DNA from: Amycolatopsis viridis
GTDB taxonomy: Bacteria > Actinomycetota > Actinomycetes > Mycobacteriales > Pseudonocardiaceae
Direction of reading: 5' to 3'
Assembly (NCBI RefSeq): GCF_011758765.1
Contig: NZ_JAANOU010000001.1
Location: 3,906,001-3,970,000 of the forward strand
Length of the DNA: 64,000 nt
The stretch's first letter is position 1; every line of letters begins with the position of its first letter. A program made the translations under genes and the position numbers. The notes beneath the pieces are model-generated. The model did no database searches. It was not told where the DNA came from and was given only the letters and a program-made list of their open reading frames with translations. Positions 50,720 to 58,901 of this stretch are shown piece after piece.

Positions 50720-51492
50720 GGGCGGGCGTGATCGGCGCCGGCTCGATCGGTGGCGTGGTCGCCCGGGCGCTGCGTGACGGGTCAGTCCCGGACGCGGTGC
50801 TGTCCGGCGTCCTGGACCCGGCCGGCCCGCCGGACCTGCCGGTGCTGACGCTGGACGAGCTGCTGTCCACTTCGGACCTCGTCGTCGAAGCGGCCGGGCA
50901 GCGGGCGCTGGCCGAACTGGGGCCGCGGGTGCTGGCCGCGGGGCGCGACCTCCTGGTGGTGTCGGTCGGCGCACTGGCCGACGACGCCCTGCTGGAGGAG
51001 TTGCTGGCCGCCGGCCCCGGCGAGCTGCACCTGTCCACCGGGGCGATCGGCGGGCTCGACCTGTTGCGCGCCGCGGCCCGGATGGCGCCGCTGTCGCGGG
51101 TGACGATCGAGACCACCAAGCGCGCCGCCAACCTCGTGCAGCCCTGGATGTCCGCGGCGGAGGCCGAGCGGCTGCGGACGGCGAGCGCGCCGGTCGAGCT
51201 GATGCGCGGCCCGGCCCGGAAGGTGACGGCGGCATTCCCGAAGTCGGCGAACGTCGCGGCCTCGGTGGCGCTGGCGGTGGGCGACTGGGACGCCGTGGAG
51301 GCGGTGGTCGTGGCCGATCCCGGCGCCGAGCTGACCTCGCACGTCATCACCGCCCAAGGCACCGCCGGGTCGTACCGGTTCGAGATCCGCAACCAGCCCT
51401 CGCCCGTCACGCCGACCAGCAGCGCGGTCGTGCCGCACGCGGTGCTCGGCGCGATCGCGGCGCTGGCGCAGCCACGGGTGGTGTTCCGGTGA
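50716..51492 (+). CDS. Aspartate-dehydrogenase-like (NadX/DUF108) NAD(P)-binding protein
   Basis: A 258-aa protein: Rossmann start RAGVIGAGSIGGVVARAL, VVEAAGQRALAELGPRVLAAGRDLLVVSVGAL, STGAIGGLDLLRAAARM and the C-terminal domain PKSANVAASVALAVGD...ELTSHVITAQG with the conserved His of the aspartate-dehydrogenase fold. In this operon aspartate is an unlikely substrate; it may oxidise a hemiacetal/semialdehyde or reduce an imine formed after ring cleavage. ATG overlaps the dioxygenase stop (ATGA). Confidence 0.85.
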   Translation: MRAGVIGAGSIGGVVARALRDGSVPDAVLSGVLDPAGPPDLPVLTLDELLSTSDLVVEAAGQRALAELGPRVLAAGRDLLVVSVGALADDALLEELLAAGPGELHLSTGAIGGLDLLRAAARMAPLSRVTIETTKRAANLVQPWMSAAEAERLRTASAPVELMRGPARKVTAAFPKSANVAASVALAVGDWDAVEAVVVADPGAELTSHVITAQGTAGSYRFEIRNQPSPVTPTSSAVVPHAVLGAIAALAQPRVVFR

Positions 51493-52229
51493 ACGGCGTG
51501 CGGGCCGGTGCGAGCGGCAGCCCGGTGCTGTTGCTGCACGGGATCGGCGGATCGAGCGCCTCCTTCGAGTCGCAGGTGGACGTGCTGGCCCGGCGGCACC
51601 GGGTGTTCGCCTGGGACGCGCCCGGTTACGGCGGCTCGGCCGACCCGGCGCGGGCCGATCTCGGCTGGTTCGCCGAGGTCGCGGCGCGGGTCTTCGACGA
51701 ACCCGCGCACGTCGTAGGGGTGTCCTGGGGCGGGGTCATCGCGACCCGGCTCGCGCTGGAGCACCCGGTGCTGTCGCTGACGCTCGCCGACTCCACCCGC
51801 GGATCGGGCACGTCGGCCGACTCGGCGCGGCGGATGCGGGCGCGGGTGGACGAGCTGGCCCAGGTGGGCGCCCAGGAGTTCGCCCGGCGCCGTGCACCCC
51901 GGCTCACCACCGACCCGGCGACGCTGGTGAAGGTCGAAGCGACCATGGCCCGGGTCCGGCTGCCCGGCTACCGCGCGGCCGCGGAGTCGATGGCGGCCAC
52001 CGACCACGGTCCGGTGCTCGGCCGGATCGCGGTGCCGACCCTGGTGGTCGTGGGCGCCGACGACCGCGTGACCGGCGTCGAGGAGAGCCGCTTGCTGGCA
52101 CGCGAGATCCCCGGTGCGCGGCTGCGGGTGATCGGCGGCGGGCACGCGGCCAACCAGGAACGCCCGGAGGAGTTCAACGACGTCCTGCTCGGCTTCCTGT
52201 CCGAAGTGGAGGCCGCGCGATGCGCCTGA
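51489..52229 (+). CDS. Alpha/beta hydrolase (meta-cleavage-product hydrolase type)
   Basis: A 246-aa serine hydrolase with the nucleophile elbow VVGVSWGGVIA, oxyanion region LLLHGIGGSSASFE, acid residue in VVGADDRVTG and catalytic His in IGGGHAANQERPEEF. It follows the extradiol dioxygenase as C-C bond hydrolases do in meta-cleavage pathways. The start is GTG at 51489, overlapping the previous stop (GTGA). Its 3' end overlaps the next gene by 10 nt. Confidence 0.88.
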   Translation: MNGVRAGASGSPVLLLHGIGGSSASFESQVDVLARRHRVFAWDAPGYGGSADPARADLGWFAEVAARVFDEPAHVVGVSWGGVIATRLALEHPVLSLTLADSTRGSGTSADSARRMRARVDELAQVGAQEFARRRAPRLTTDPATLVKVEATMARVRLPGYRAAAESMAATDHGPVLGRIAVPTLVVVGADDRVTGVEESRLLAREIPGARLRVIGGGHAANQERPEEFNDVLLGFLSEVEAARCA

Positions 52230-52954
52230 TCGTGGTGACCGGGGCTGGGCGCGGGCTCGGCTGGGCGATCGCCGACGCCCTGGGCGCATCCGGCGCGCAG
52301 GTGGTGGTGGCCGAGCGCGATCCGGAGCGGGCCGCCCGCGGTGTCGAGCTGCTGGAAGAACGTGGCCGGACCGTGCACCGCATCGACACCGACGTCGCCG
52401 ATCCCGAGTCGGTGGCGCACCTCGCGAAGCGGGTCGCCGAGATCGGGCCGCTGCACGGGCTGGTCAACAACGCGGCGATGGCCGACGGGGTGGGCGGCAA
52501 GCACTTCGCCGACCTGGAGGTCGAGGCGTGGGACCGGCTGATGGCCGTCAACGCGCGCGGCCCGTGGCTGGTCGCCCGCGCCCTGTACCCGCAGCTCGCG
52601 GCGACCGGCGGGCGGATCGTGAACATCGCCTCCGACGTCGCGTTGTTCGGGCCGCCCCGGCTGGTGCACTACGTGTCGTCGAAGGGCGCGGTGATCGCGA
52701 TGACCCGCGCGATGGCGCGCGACGCCGGGCCGGACGGGGTGACGGTGAACGCGGTCGCACCCGGCCTGACCGAGGTCGAGGCCACCGAAGGGGTCCCCCG
52801 CGAACGGCACCGCCTCTACGCGGACAACCGGGCGCTGACCCGGCCGCAGCAACCCGCGGACGTAACCGGCGCGGTGGAGTTCCTGCTTTCCGACGCGGCC
52901 GCCTACATCACCGGGCAAACACTGGTCGTCGACGGCGGATTCGTCTGCCACTAG
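52220..52954 (+). CDS. Short-chain dehydrogenase/reductase
   Basis: A 244-aa classical SDR: VVTGAGRGLGWAIADAL (TGxxxGxG), LVNNAAMAD (NNAG-like), IVNIASDVALFGPPRLVHYVSSKGAVIAMTRAMARDAGPDGVTVNAVAPGLTEVEAT with the catalytic Ser, Tyr and Lys (YVSSK), and YITGQTLVVDGGFVCH. Active oxidoreductase, substrate unknown; perhaps a hydroxyacyl or diol step of the aromatic pathway. ATG 52220. Confidence 0.92.
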   Translation: MRLIVVTGAGRGLGWAIADALGASGAQVVVAERDPERAARGVELLEERGRTVHRIDTDVADPESVAHLAKRVAEIGPLHGLVNNAAMADGVGGKHFADLEVEAWDRLMAVNARGPWLVARALYPQLAATGGRIVNIASDVALFGPPRLVHYVSSKGAVIAMTRAMARDAGPDGVTVNAVAPGLTEVEATEGVPRERHRLYADNRALTRPQQPADVTGAVEFLLSDAAAYITGQTLVVDGGFVCH

Positions 52955-52962
52955 GAGTTGTC

Positions 52963-53742
52963 ATGGACCTCGGACTCACCGGGCGGGCCGTCGTCGTCAC
53001 GGGCGCCAGTTCCGGCGTCGGGCTGGCGACCGCCGCGCTGCTCCTCGCGGAGGGCGCGCACGTCGCCGCCTGCGCCCGCGACGGCGTGCGGCTGGAGAAG
53101 GCGCTGGCCGACCTGCCCCGCGCGCACGGTGCCCGGCTCTGCACCGCGGCCTGCGACGTCCTGGACGCCGACGACGTGCGCCGGTTCGTCACCGGCGCCG
53201 GCGAGGAGTTCGGCGGGCTGGACGGCGTGGTCAACAACGCCGGTCGCTCGCTGATGGCGCGGCTCGCCGACACCGGCGACGACCAATGGCGTGACGAGCT
53301 GCACCTGAAGATCTTCTCGGTGCTGCACGTCGTCCGCGCCGCGCAGCCCTGGTTGCGGCCGGGCGCGGCCGTGGTCAACGTCAACGCGATCCTGTCCCGC
53401 CAGCCCGAGCCGCGACTCGCCGCGACCTCCGCGGCGCGCGCGGCCCTGCTCAACCTGTCCAAGACACTGGCCACCGAACTGGCACCGGACGTGCGGGTCA
53501 ACTCCGTCTGCCTCGGCCTGGTCGACACCGGCCAGTGGCGGCGCCGGTACGAGCAGTCCGGCACCACCCAGTCCTGGGACGAGTGGACCGCCGCGCTCGC
53601 CGGCGACCGCGGCATCCCGCTCGGCCGCCTCGGCACCGCCGAGGAGGTCGCGTTCCCGATCGTGGCGCTGCTGTCCCCCCGCGCCTCCTACATCACCGGC
53701 TCCGCCCTCGACGTCGGCGGCGGCGTCGCCCGCTACGTCTAG
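52963..53742 (+). CDS. SDR-family protein lacking the canonical Tyr/Lys catalytic pair
   Basis: A 259-aa SDR-fold protein: VVVTGASSGVGLATAALLLAEGAHVAACARDG, LDGVVNNAGRSLMARLADTGDDQWRDELHLKIFSVLHVVRAAQPWL and the terminal YITGSALDVGGGVARYV. Where classical enzymes have YxxxK the sequence is RLAATSAARAALLNLSKTLA, so Tyr is replaced by Thr and Lys by Arg. The cofactor site is intact. It may use other residues or have a non-redox role. ATG 52963 with GGAG upstream, 8 bp after the other SDR. A 78-bp gap follows before the ThDP gene. Confidence 0.88.
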   Translation: MDLGLTGRAVVVTGASSGVGLATAALLLAEGAHVAACARDGVRLEKALADLPRAHGARLCTAACDVLDADDVRRFVTGAGEEFGGLDGVVNNAGRSLMARLADTGDDQWRDELHLKIFSVLHVVRAAQPWLRPGAAVVNVNAILSRQPEPRLAATSAARAALLNLSKTLATELAPDVRVNSVCLGLVDTGQWRRRYEQSGTTQSWDEWTAALAGDRGIPLGRLGTAEEVAFPIVALLSPRASYITGSALDVGGGVARYV

Positions 53743-53820
53743 CGAAGTTCACCCAGTGGTGCGGTAGCGGAACATCAGACCCCGCGGCGGCGCGAGCCGC
53801 CCCGGCGCAAGGAGAAAACT

Positions 53821-55452
53821 GTGGCACACGGCAACGGCGGCGACCTGCTCGCCCAGGTCCTGATCGACAACGGCGTGGACACCGCCTTCGGCATCGTCAG
53901 CGTCCACAACCTGCCGCTGGTGGAGGCGGTCGCGGCGCGGCTGCGGTTCGTCCCGGTGCGGCACGAGGCCGCCGCGGTCAACGCGGCCGACGGATACGCC
54001 CGCGCCCGCGGTGGCCTGGGCGTGGCGATCACCAGCACCGGCACCGGCGCGGGCAACGCCGCAGGCTCGCTGGTGGAGGCGCTCACCGCGGGCAGCCGCG
54101 TGCTGCACGTGACCGGGCAGATCGACTCGCCCTACCTCGGGCAGGGGCGGGGCGTCATCCACGAGACCCGCGACCAGCTGGGCATGCTCACCGCGGTGTC
54201 CAAGCACGCCGCGTCCATCTCCTCGGTGGCGGACGCCGAGCCGGTGCTGCGGCGCGCGGTCCGGTACGCCCTTTCCCTCCCGTGTGGACCGTCGAGTGTG
54301 GAGTGGCCGATCGACCTGCAGTACGCGCGGCACCAGGTCACCGCCAGCGGGCCGGAGGCGCCGGAACCGGTCCCGGAGCCGGACCCGGGTGCGCTGGCCC
54401 GGGCGGCGGAGCTGATCGCAACCGCGCGGCGCCCGGTGATCTGGGCCGGCGGCGGTGCGGTGGGCGCCCGCGCCGAGGTGCGGGCACTGGCCGAGCGGCT
54501 GCACGCACCGGTGTTCACCAGCAACTCCGGGCGGGGCACGCTGCCCGAGGACCACGAACTGGTGGTGGGCAACTTCGCCACCCACCCGGCCGCCGCGGAC
54601 CTGCTCGCCGAGGCTGATCTGCTCATCTCGATCGGCACCCACTTCCGGTCCAACGAGACCAGGCACTACCACTTGGCGCTGCCCGCGGCGCACGTGCAGA
54701 TCGACGTCGACCCCGCCGCGCTGGGCCGCGTCCACCCGGCGACGGCCGGCATCGCCGGGGACGCGGCCACCGTGCTGCGGCAGCTGCCCGTGCCGGCGGG
54801 CGATCCGGCGTGGCGGGCGCGGGCCGTCGCGACCCGGGCGGCCGTGCGTGAGCAGCTGCGCGAGGCGATCGGCCCGTACCGGAAAATCTGCGATGCGATG
54901 CGCGCGGGCCTGCCCCCGGACTCGGTGATCGCGCGGGACGTCACCATCCCGTCCAGTCAGTGGGGCAACCGGCTGCTGGACATCCACCACCCGCGCACCA
55001 ACCTGTTCCCGGTCGGCGGCGGCATCGGGCAGGGCCTGGCGACCGGCATCGGCGCGGCGATCGCGAAGCCGGACGCACCGACGCTGGTCATGGCGGGCGA
55101 CGGCGGGCTCGCGGTGCACCTGGGCGAGCTGGGCACGCTCGCCCAGGAGAAGCCCTGGCTGGTGCTGGTCGTGTTCAACGACGGCGGCTACGGCGTGCTC
55201 CGCAACATGCAGGACCACCACGGCGGCTCCCGCGCCGGGGTCGATCTCTACACCCCGGACTTCTCCCGGCTCGCCCAGGCGCTCGACCTGCCCTACCAGC
55301 TCGTCGGCAGGCCGGAGGCGTTCGCCGAGGCCCTGGGCAAGGCCGTCGCGCAGCACGGCCCCGCGGTGATCGAGGTGGACGTGACCGCGCTGGATCCCGC
55401 GCCGCGCCCGTTCGTGCCCCCGGTCCCGGTCCCGGCCCGGCAGGACCGCTGA
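53821..55452 (+). CDS. Thiamin-diphosphate-dependent enzyme (benzoylformate decarboxylase/acetolactate synthase-like)
   Basis: A 543-aa ThDP enzyme: activating Glu in VRHEAAAVNAADGYARARGGLGVAITSTGTGAGNAAGSLVEA, a middle domain with WAGGGAVGARAEVRALAERLHAPVFTSNSGRGTLPEDH, and the cofactor motif VMAGDGGLAVHLGELGTLAQEKPWLVLVVFNDGGYGVLRN (GDG-x25-N). The best fit is decarboxylation of an aromatic or aliphatic 2-oxo acid to an aldehyde, with the divergent aldehyde dehydrogenase as a follow-up. The start is GTG at 53821 (AAGGAG upstream). Confidence 0.9.
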   Translation: MAHGNGGDLLAQVLIDNGVDTAFGIVSVHNLPLVEAVAARLRFVPVRHEAAAVNAADGYARARGGLGVAITSTGTGAGNAAGSLVEALTAGSRVLHVTGQIDSPYLGQGRGVIHETRDQLGMLTAVSKHAASISSVADAEPVLRRAVRYALSLPCGPSSVEWPIDLQYARHQVTASGPEAPEPVPEPDPGALARAAELIATARRPVIWAGGGAVGARAEVRALAERLHAPVFTSNSGRGTLPEDHELVVGNFATHPAAADLLAEADLLISIGTHFRSNETRHYHLALPAAHVQIDVDPAALGRVHPATAGIAGDAATVLRQLPVPAGDPAWRARAVATRAAVREQLREAIGPYRKICDAMRAGLPPDSVIARDVTIPSSQWGNRLLDIHHPRTNLFPVGGGIGQGLATGIGAAIAKPDAPTLVMAGDGGLAVHLGELGTLAQEKPWLVLVVFNDGGYGVLRNMQDHHGGSRAGVDLYTPDFSRLAQALDLPYQLVGRPEAFAEALGKAVAQHGPAVIEVDVTALDPAPRPFVPPVPVPARQDR

Positions 55453-56024
55453 TGACCACGCCCACCACCAGCCACCACCACGGTCACGCCCCGGCGAACC
55501 GGCGGCGCCGCGTGCTCGAGACCGCCGCGCCACTGCTGGTGCGGTTCCCGGACGGCCCCGTCCGCTCGGCGGTGATCGTCCTGCACGACGAGCACGGGCT
55601 CACCGACGCCGCGGAAGCCGGGTGCCGGGCGCTGGCCCGGTGCGGCTACCTCGCCGTCGCGCCGTTGCTCTACTACGACACCGGTGGCCGGGTCTTCCCC
55701 GACGGGCGCTTCGACGCGCTGCGCACCGCGGACCTGGCCGCCGACATCGCCGGGGCGCTCGACCACCTGCACCGCCGCGTGGGCGTGCCGGCCGGTGCCA
55801 CCGCCGTCGCCGGGCTCGGCCAGGGCGCGCACCTCGCCGCGTGGGCCGCGGCCGGACACGCACTGCCCGTCGCCGCCGGGATCGCACCGCGGTCAGGTCC
55901 GTGGCCCGATCTGCCCGCTCTGCCGGTGCTCACCGCGGGCCTGCACGAGTCGTGGCTGTCGCTGCCCGGCGGCGCCGGCAGCTGGGACGAGGTGGTGCGT
56001 TTCCTCGATTCCGCCGCGCTGTGA
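55452..56024 (+). CDS. Dienelactone-hydrolase-like protein without the nucleophile
   Basis: A 190-aa DLH-fold protein: SAVIVLHDEHGLTDAAEAGCRALARCGYLAVAPLLYYDTGGRVFPDGRFDALRTADLAADIAGALDHLHRRVGVPAGATAVAGLGQGAHLAAWAAAG. At the nucleophile elbow (G-x-C/S-x-G-G) it reads GLGQGA, so Cys/Ser is replaced by Gly; the expected C-terminal His is also not obvious. The N-terminus has a HHHGH run that might bind metal. It may be a binding or chaperone-like relic at the end of the aromatic operon. Start ATG shares one base with the ThDP stop (TGATG). Confidence 0.8.
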   Translation: MTTPTTSHHHGHAPANRRRRVLETAAPLLVRFPDGPVRSAVIVLHDEHGLTDAAEAGCRALARCGYLAVAPLLYYDTGGRVFPDGRFDALRTADLAADIAGALDHLHRRVGVPAGATAVAGLGQGAHLAAWAAAGHALPVAAGIAPRSGPWPDLPALPVLTAGLHESWLSLPGGAGSWDEVVRFLDSAAL

Positions 56025-56051
56025 CCGCGCGCAGCGGCTAGGTTCGGGGCC

Positions 56052-56981
56052 ATGGCCAAGGACTCGGCGGTGGAGCTGGCGGTCGGGGACCACACGGTGC
56101 GGATCTCGCATCCGGACCGGGTCTACTTCCCGGCCCGCGGCGAGACGAAGCTCGACCTCGCGCGGTACTACCTGTCCGTGGGCGACGGGATCGTGCGCGC
56201 GCTGCGGGAGCGGCCGTGCATGCTGCACCGGTTCCCGTCCGGCGTGAGCGGCGACAAGGTGCACCAGAAGCGCGTGCCGGCCGGGGCGCCGCCGTGGCTG
56301 GAGACCGTGCGGGTGCACTTCCCGCGGTACGACCGGCACGCCGACGAGCTGTGCGTGACCGAGCTGGCGCACGTCATCTGGGCGGTGCAGATGTCCACTG
56401 TGGAGTTTCACCCGTGGAACTCGCGGCGGGCCGACACCGAGAAACCCGACGAGTGGCGCATCGACCTCGACCCCGGTCCGGCGGCGCCGTTCTCCCGGGT
56501 GCGGCGGGTGGCGCACGTCGCGCACGAGGTCCTGGACGAGCTGGGCGCGACCGGCTGGCCGAAGACGTCCGGCGGCAGCGGGCTGCACATCTACGTGCGG
56601 ATCGAGCCGCGGTGGGGGTTCGCCGAGGTGCGCCGGGCGGCGCTGGCGTTCGCCCGCGAGGTGGAACGCCGCGCGCCGGACGACGCCACGACGACCTGGT
56701 GGCGCAAGGACCGCGACCCGGCGCTGGTGTTCGTCGACTACAACCAGAACGCCCGCGACCACACGATCGCCAGCGCCTACTCGGTGCGCGGTGTCCCCGA
56801 CGCGACGGTGTCGGCGCCGATCAGGTGGGACGAGGTGGACGACGTGGAACCGGGCGACTGCACGATCGCGACGGTGCCCGCCCGGTTCGCCCGGCTCGGT
56901 GACCTGCACGCCGGTATCGACGACACCGCCTACTCGCTGGAGACGCTGCTGGCCTGGGCCGACCGCGACGGCCTGGAGTGA
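56052..56981 (+). CDS. Stand-alone LigD-type polymerase (PrimPol) domain protein
   Basis: A 309-aa archaeo-eukaryotic primase-type polymerase of the LigD-Pol family used in non-homologous end joining. Motifs: HPDRVYFPARGETKLDLARYYLSVGDGIVRAL, SGDKVHQKRVPAGAPPW, ELHAHV-like ELAHVIWAVQMSTVEFHPWNSRRADTEKPDEWRIDLDPGP with the metal-binding DxD, and WPKTSGGSGLHIYVRIEP. No ligase or nuclease domain is fused and no ku gene is nearby, so it works in trans with others. TAGGTT (56039-56044) 7 bp before ATG 56052 suggests a leaderless mRNA. Confidence 0.92.
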   Translation: MAKDSAVELAVGDHTVRISHPDRVYFPARGETKLDLARYYLSVGDGIVRALRERPCMLHRFPSGVSGDKVHQKRVPAGAPPWLETVRVHFPRYDRHADELCVTELAHVIWAVQMSTVEFHPWNSRRADTEKPDEWRIDLDPGPAAPFSRVRRVAHVAHEVLDELGATGWPKTSGGSGLHIYVRIEPRWGFAEVRRAALAFAREVERRAPDDATTTWWRKDRDPALVFVDYNQNARDHTIASAYSVRGVPDATVSAPIRWDEVDDVEPGDCTIATVPARFARLGDLHAGIDDTAYSLETLLAWADRDGLE

Positions 56982-57049
56982 GCACCTGGCGGGAATAACG
57001 ATCGCCTGACCGGGTACCCCGGGTGCTCACCGACCGGAAGGACCCGCAG

Positions 57050-57235
57050 ATGAGCGGCGACGACAAGACCCAGAACAAGGCGGAAGAGCTCAAGGGCAAG
57101 GCCAAGGAAGGGCTCGGCAAGGCCACCGGCAACGAGCAGTGGGAAGCCGAAGGCAAGGGTGACCAGGGCAAGGCCAACGTCAAGCAGGCCGGCGAGAAGA
57201 TCAAGGACGCGGCGAAGGACGTGTTCGACCGCTGA
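57050..57235 (+). CDS. CsbD-family stress protein
   Basis: A 61-aa hydrophilic, Lys/Glu/Gly-rich protein with the CsbD pattern (NKAEELKGKAKEGLGKATGNEQWEAEGKGDQGKANVKQAGEKIKDAAKDVF). CsbD-like proteins are general-stress proteins of unknown biochemical role. ATG 57050 with GGAAGGAC upstream. A GGGTAC at 57012 could be the -10 of a stress-sigma promoter, which is tentative. Confidence 0.9.
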   Translation: MSGDDKTQNKAEELKGKAKEGLGKATGNEQWEAEGKGDQGKANVKQAGEKIKDAAKDVFDR

Positions 57236-57254
57236 CGGTGTTCGACCGCTGACC
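57221..57254. repeat. 17-bp tandem duplication at the csbD stop codon
   Basis: GTGTTCGACCGCTGACG at 57221-57237 is repeated as GTGTTCGACCGCTGACC at 57238-57254. The copy contains a second in-frame-looking VFDR-stop end. It is a recent slip duplication of the gene's last codons. Confidence 0.85.
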
Positions 57255-57609
57255 GTGCGCATACCCTGATCCGGCATAGGCCCGGGCTCGCAGCGGATCG
57301 AGATGATCCACACCGGCGGTTCGTGCGGGGCGGACTCCGCCCTGCACGAACGCCGGACATCGTGCTGCGCGGCTACCGCCCCTGCTTGGCACCCGCCACG
57401 CTTCCGGGATCCGCGCCGGCGTGCCCGGCGTGATCGAGGTCCGGATCGACGCGGCACAGAGGTGATCACCGCTTCGATCCGCTGGAAGCGTTGTTGCAGT
57501 TCGACCGGCCGATGGAAAGTACACCGGCTGCGCACCGATCGGCGGTTCGGGAAGAACGCCGGCACAGCGGCCAGGCGACCTCGACGGCGTAGCTGAAGGT
57601 CTCTTCTCG
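57236..57609. other. Gene-free interval after csbD
   Basis: About 370 bp. No reading frame has both a start site and coding character. Apart from the 17-bp duplication at the left edge and a short inverted repeat (GCACGAACCG-type near 57318-57350), nothing is recognised. It could contain an old gene remnant. Confidence 0.35.
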
Positions 57610-58122
57610 TCACGGCGGGGTGGGCAGTAGCGGTTCGAGGCGGCGGGCCACGCCCTGGGCGTTCTGACAGGCCTGGTCCTGGCCCGATTTGAAAGCCGAG
57701 GCGAGGACCAGTACCCGGGATTGTTCGGTGACTTCGAGGGCGAGGGCGCAGAATTGGAAGCGGGGGTCGTAGAAGTAGAGACCGCGGCGATCGTTGATGC
57801 TGATCTCGCTGGTGCCGGGGTACCTGGTGCGGAAGACCTCGAGACCTTGCACCGGATCGAGGACGAGTGCGTAGCTGCCGAATCCGTATTTGCTGGCGGT
57901 GCATCCGTTGGTGGAGCGTTCCTTCTCGCCGGGGCTGAACCCTTGTCCGGCGAGGAGCTGGTCGAGCACACGGCAGGCGTCCATCCCGACGAAGACGTCA
58001 GTACCGGGGCGCAGACCCGAGGCGGGCCGGGCCGCGCCGGTGACGGTGGTCGCGCATGCTGTGGCGGTGACCGCGGCGCAGACAGCGGCGGCGATCAGGG
58101 TCGCTGCGCGGCGAAGGTTCAA
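57610..58122 (-). CDS. DUF3558-like lipoprotein
   Basis: A 170-aa lipoprotein: TTG start at 58122 with GGGAGGATC 5 nt upstream, signal peptide RRAATLIAAAVCAAVTATAC, then FVGMDACRVLDQLLAGQGFSPGEKERSTNGCTASKYGFGSYALVLDPVQGLEVF, FDPRFQ-like YDPRFQFCALALEV and DQACQNAQGVARRLEPLLP. Two Cys pairs and the layout fit the DUF3558 family of exported actinobacterial proteins. Function unknown. Lies in a stretch of three envelope genes without a shared operon structure. Confidence 0.75.
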   Translation of the reverse strand: MNLRRAATLIAAAVCAAVTATACATTVTGAARPASGLRPGTDVFVGMDACRVLDQLLAGQGFSPGEKERSTNGCTASKYGFGSYALVLDPVQGLEVFRTRYPGTSEISINDRRGLYFYDPRFQFCALALEVTEQSRVLVLASAFKSGQDQACQNAQGVARRLEPLLPTPP

Positions 58123-58261
58123 CGGATCCTCCCGACGGGATGGGCGAGTGCGGCGAGTTGATCTCACATGAAATCCTGTGGGATCAACTCGATCAACGGA
58201 AGCAGCCGAACTGCTGGATATCGTCCGCTTCGTTCTTGACGAAGAGACCGGCCATTCGCGC

Positions 58262-58771
58262 TCAGCTGTCGCTGGATGCCTTGCCGAGGCACGGGGTGCT
58301 CATATCGATCGAGACGTTTGGGGCGGCGATCTGTACGCGCAGGGTGACCGTGATGCCCAGTCTTTTCCTGGTCATCAGGTACTCGATCGCCACCTCCTCG
58401 CTGCCCTGTTCAATGCGGGTTTCGGAATCGACGTCTTCGCGAGCGTCATAACCAATCTTATGGAATGTCCCGAACCAGGGTCCCGAGTCGTAGTAAACAG
58501 TCTTTGAGGTGATGGTTCTGGTGTCGTTCCAGGTGGCTCGGAAGACACGCTTGAACGTTTCGGGCTCCGCACCATCCGAACACGGGATGTCGATGTCGCC
58601 CTTCAGCTCGATCTGCAGGTCGGGAGTTTCTTCTTCCATTACCACCGCGTGAGCGTCGGTGACCAGCTCCCAACCGACTTCCTCGATGCTGTGTTTGACG
58701 CTCCCGGGCCCGCTGCAGGCTGTAGCCAGCACTGCGACCGCCAACATCGATCCGGGCCAGACCTTGTTCAC
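58262..58771 (-). CDS. Lipoprotein, unknown function
   Basis: A 169-aa lipoprotein with start GTG 58771 (GGAAGGTAGGG upstream), a short signal peptide ending VLATAC, then SVKHSIEEVGWELVTDAHAVVMEEETPDLQIELKGDIDIPCSDGAEPETFKRVFRATWNDTRTITSKTVYYDSGPWFGTFHKIGY and a final ...NVSIDMSTPCLG. Two mature Cys may form a disulfide. No family recognised. Base composition is below the window average. Confidence 0.65.
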   Translation of the reverse strand: MNKVWPGSMLAVAVLATACSGPGSVKHSIEEVGWELVTDAHAVVMEEETPDLQIELKGDIDIPCSDGAEPETFKRVFRATWNDTRTITSKTVYYDSGPWFGTFHKIGYDAREDVDSETRIEQGSEEVAIEYLMTRKRLGITVTLRVQIAAPNVSIDMSTPCLGKASSDS

Positions 58772-58901
58772 ATTCCCTACCTTCCGAGGCGTATCAGTGA
58801 CGTGCCCGTGAGTCGGCCGTGTTCGTGGTGGGCAGGGCGACCTTGCTCCGACCCCGGTGGCGACAGGCTTCGTAGTGGTCACGTTGCGGGAGAGATCAGC
58901 T

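Noticed and set aside
48799..51492. Long plus-strand frame through the Rieske and dioxygenase genes
   Set aside because: Arg/Ala/Gly-rich shadow of genes with clear motifs in other frames; only its end (from 50716) is the NadX-like gene.
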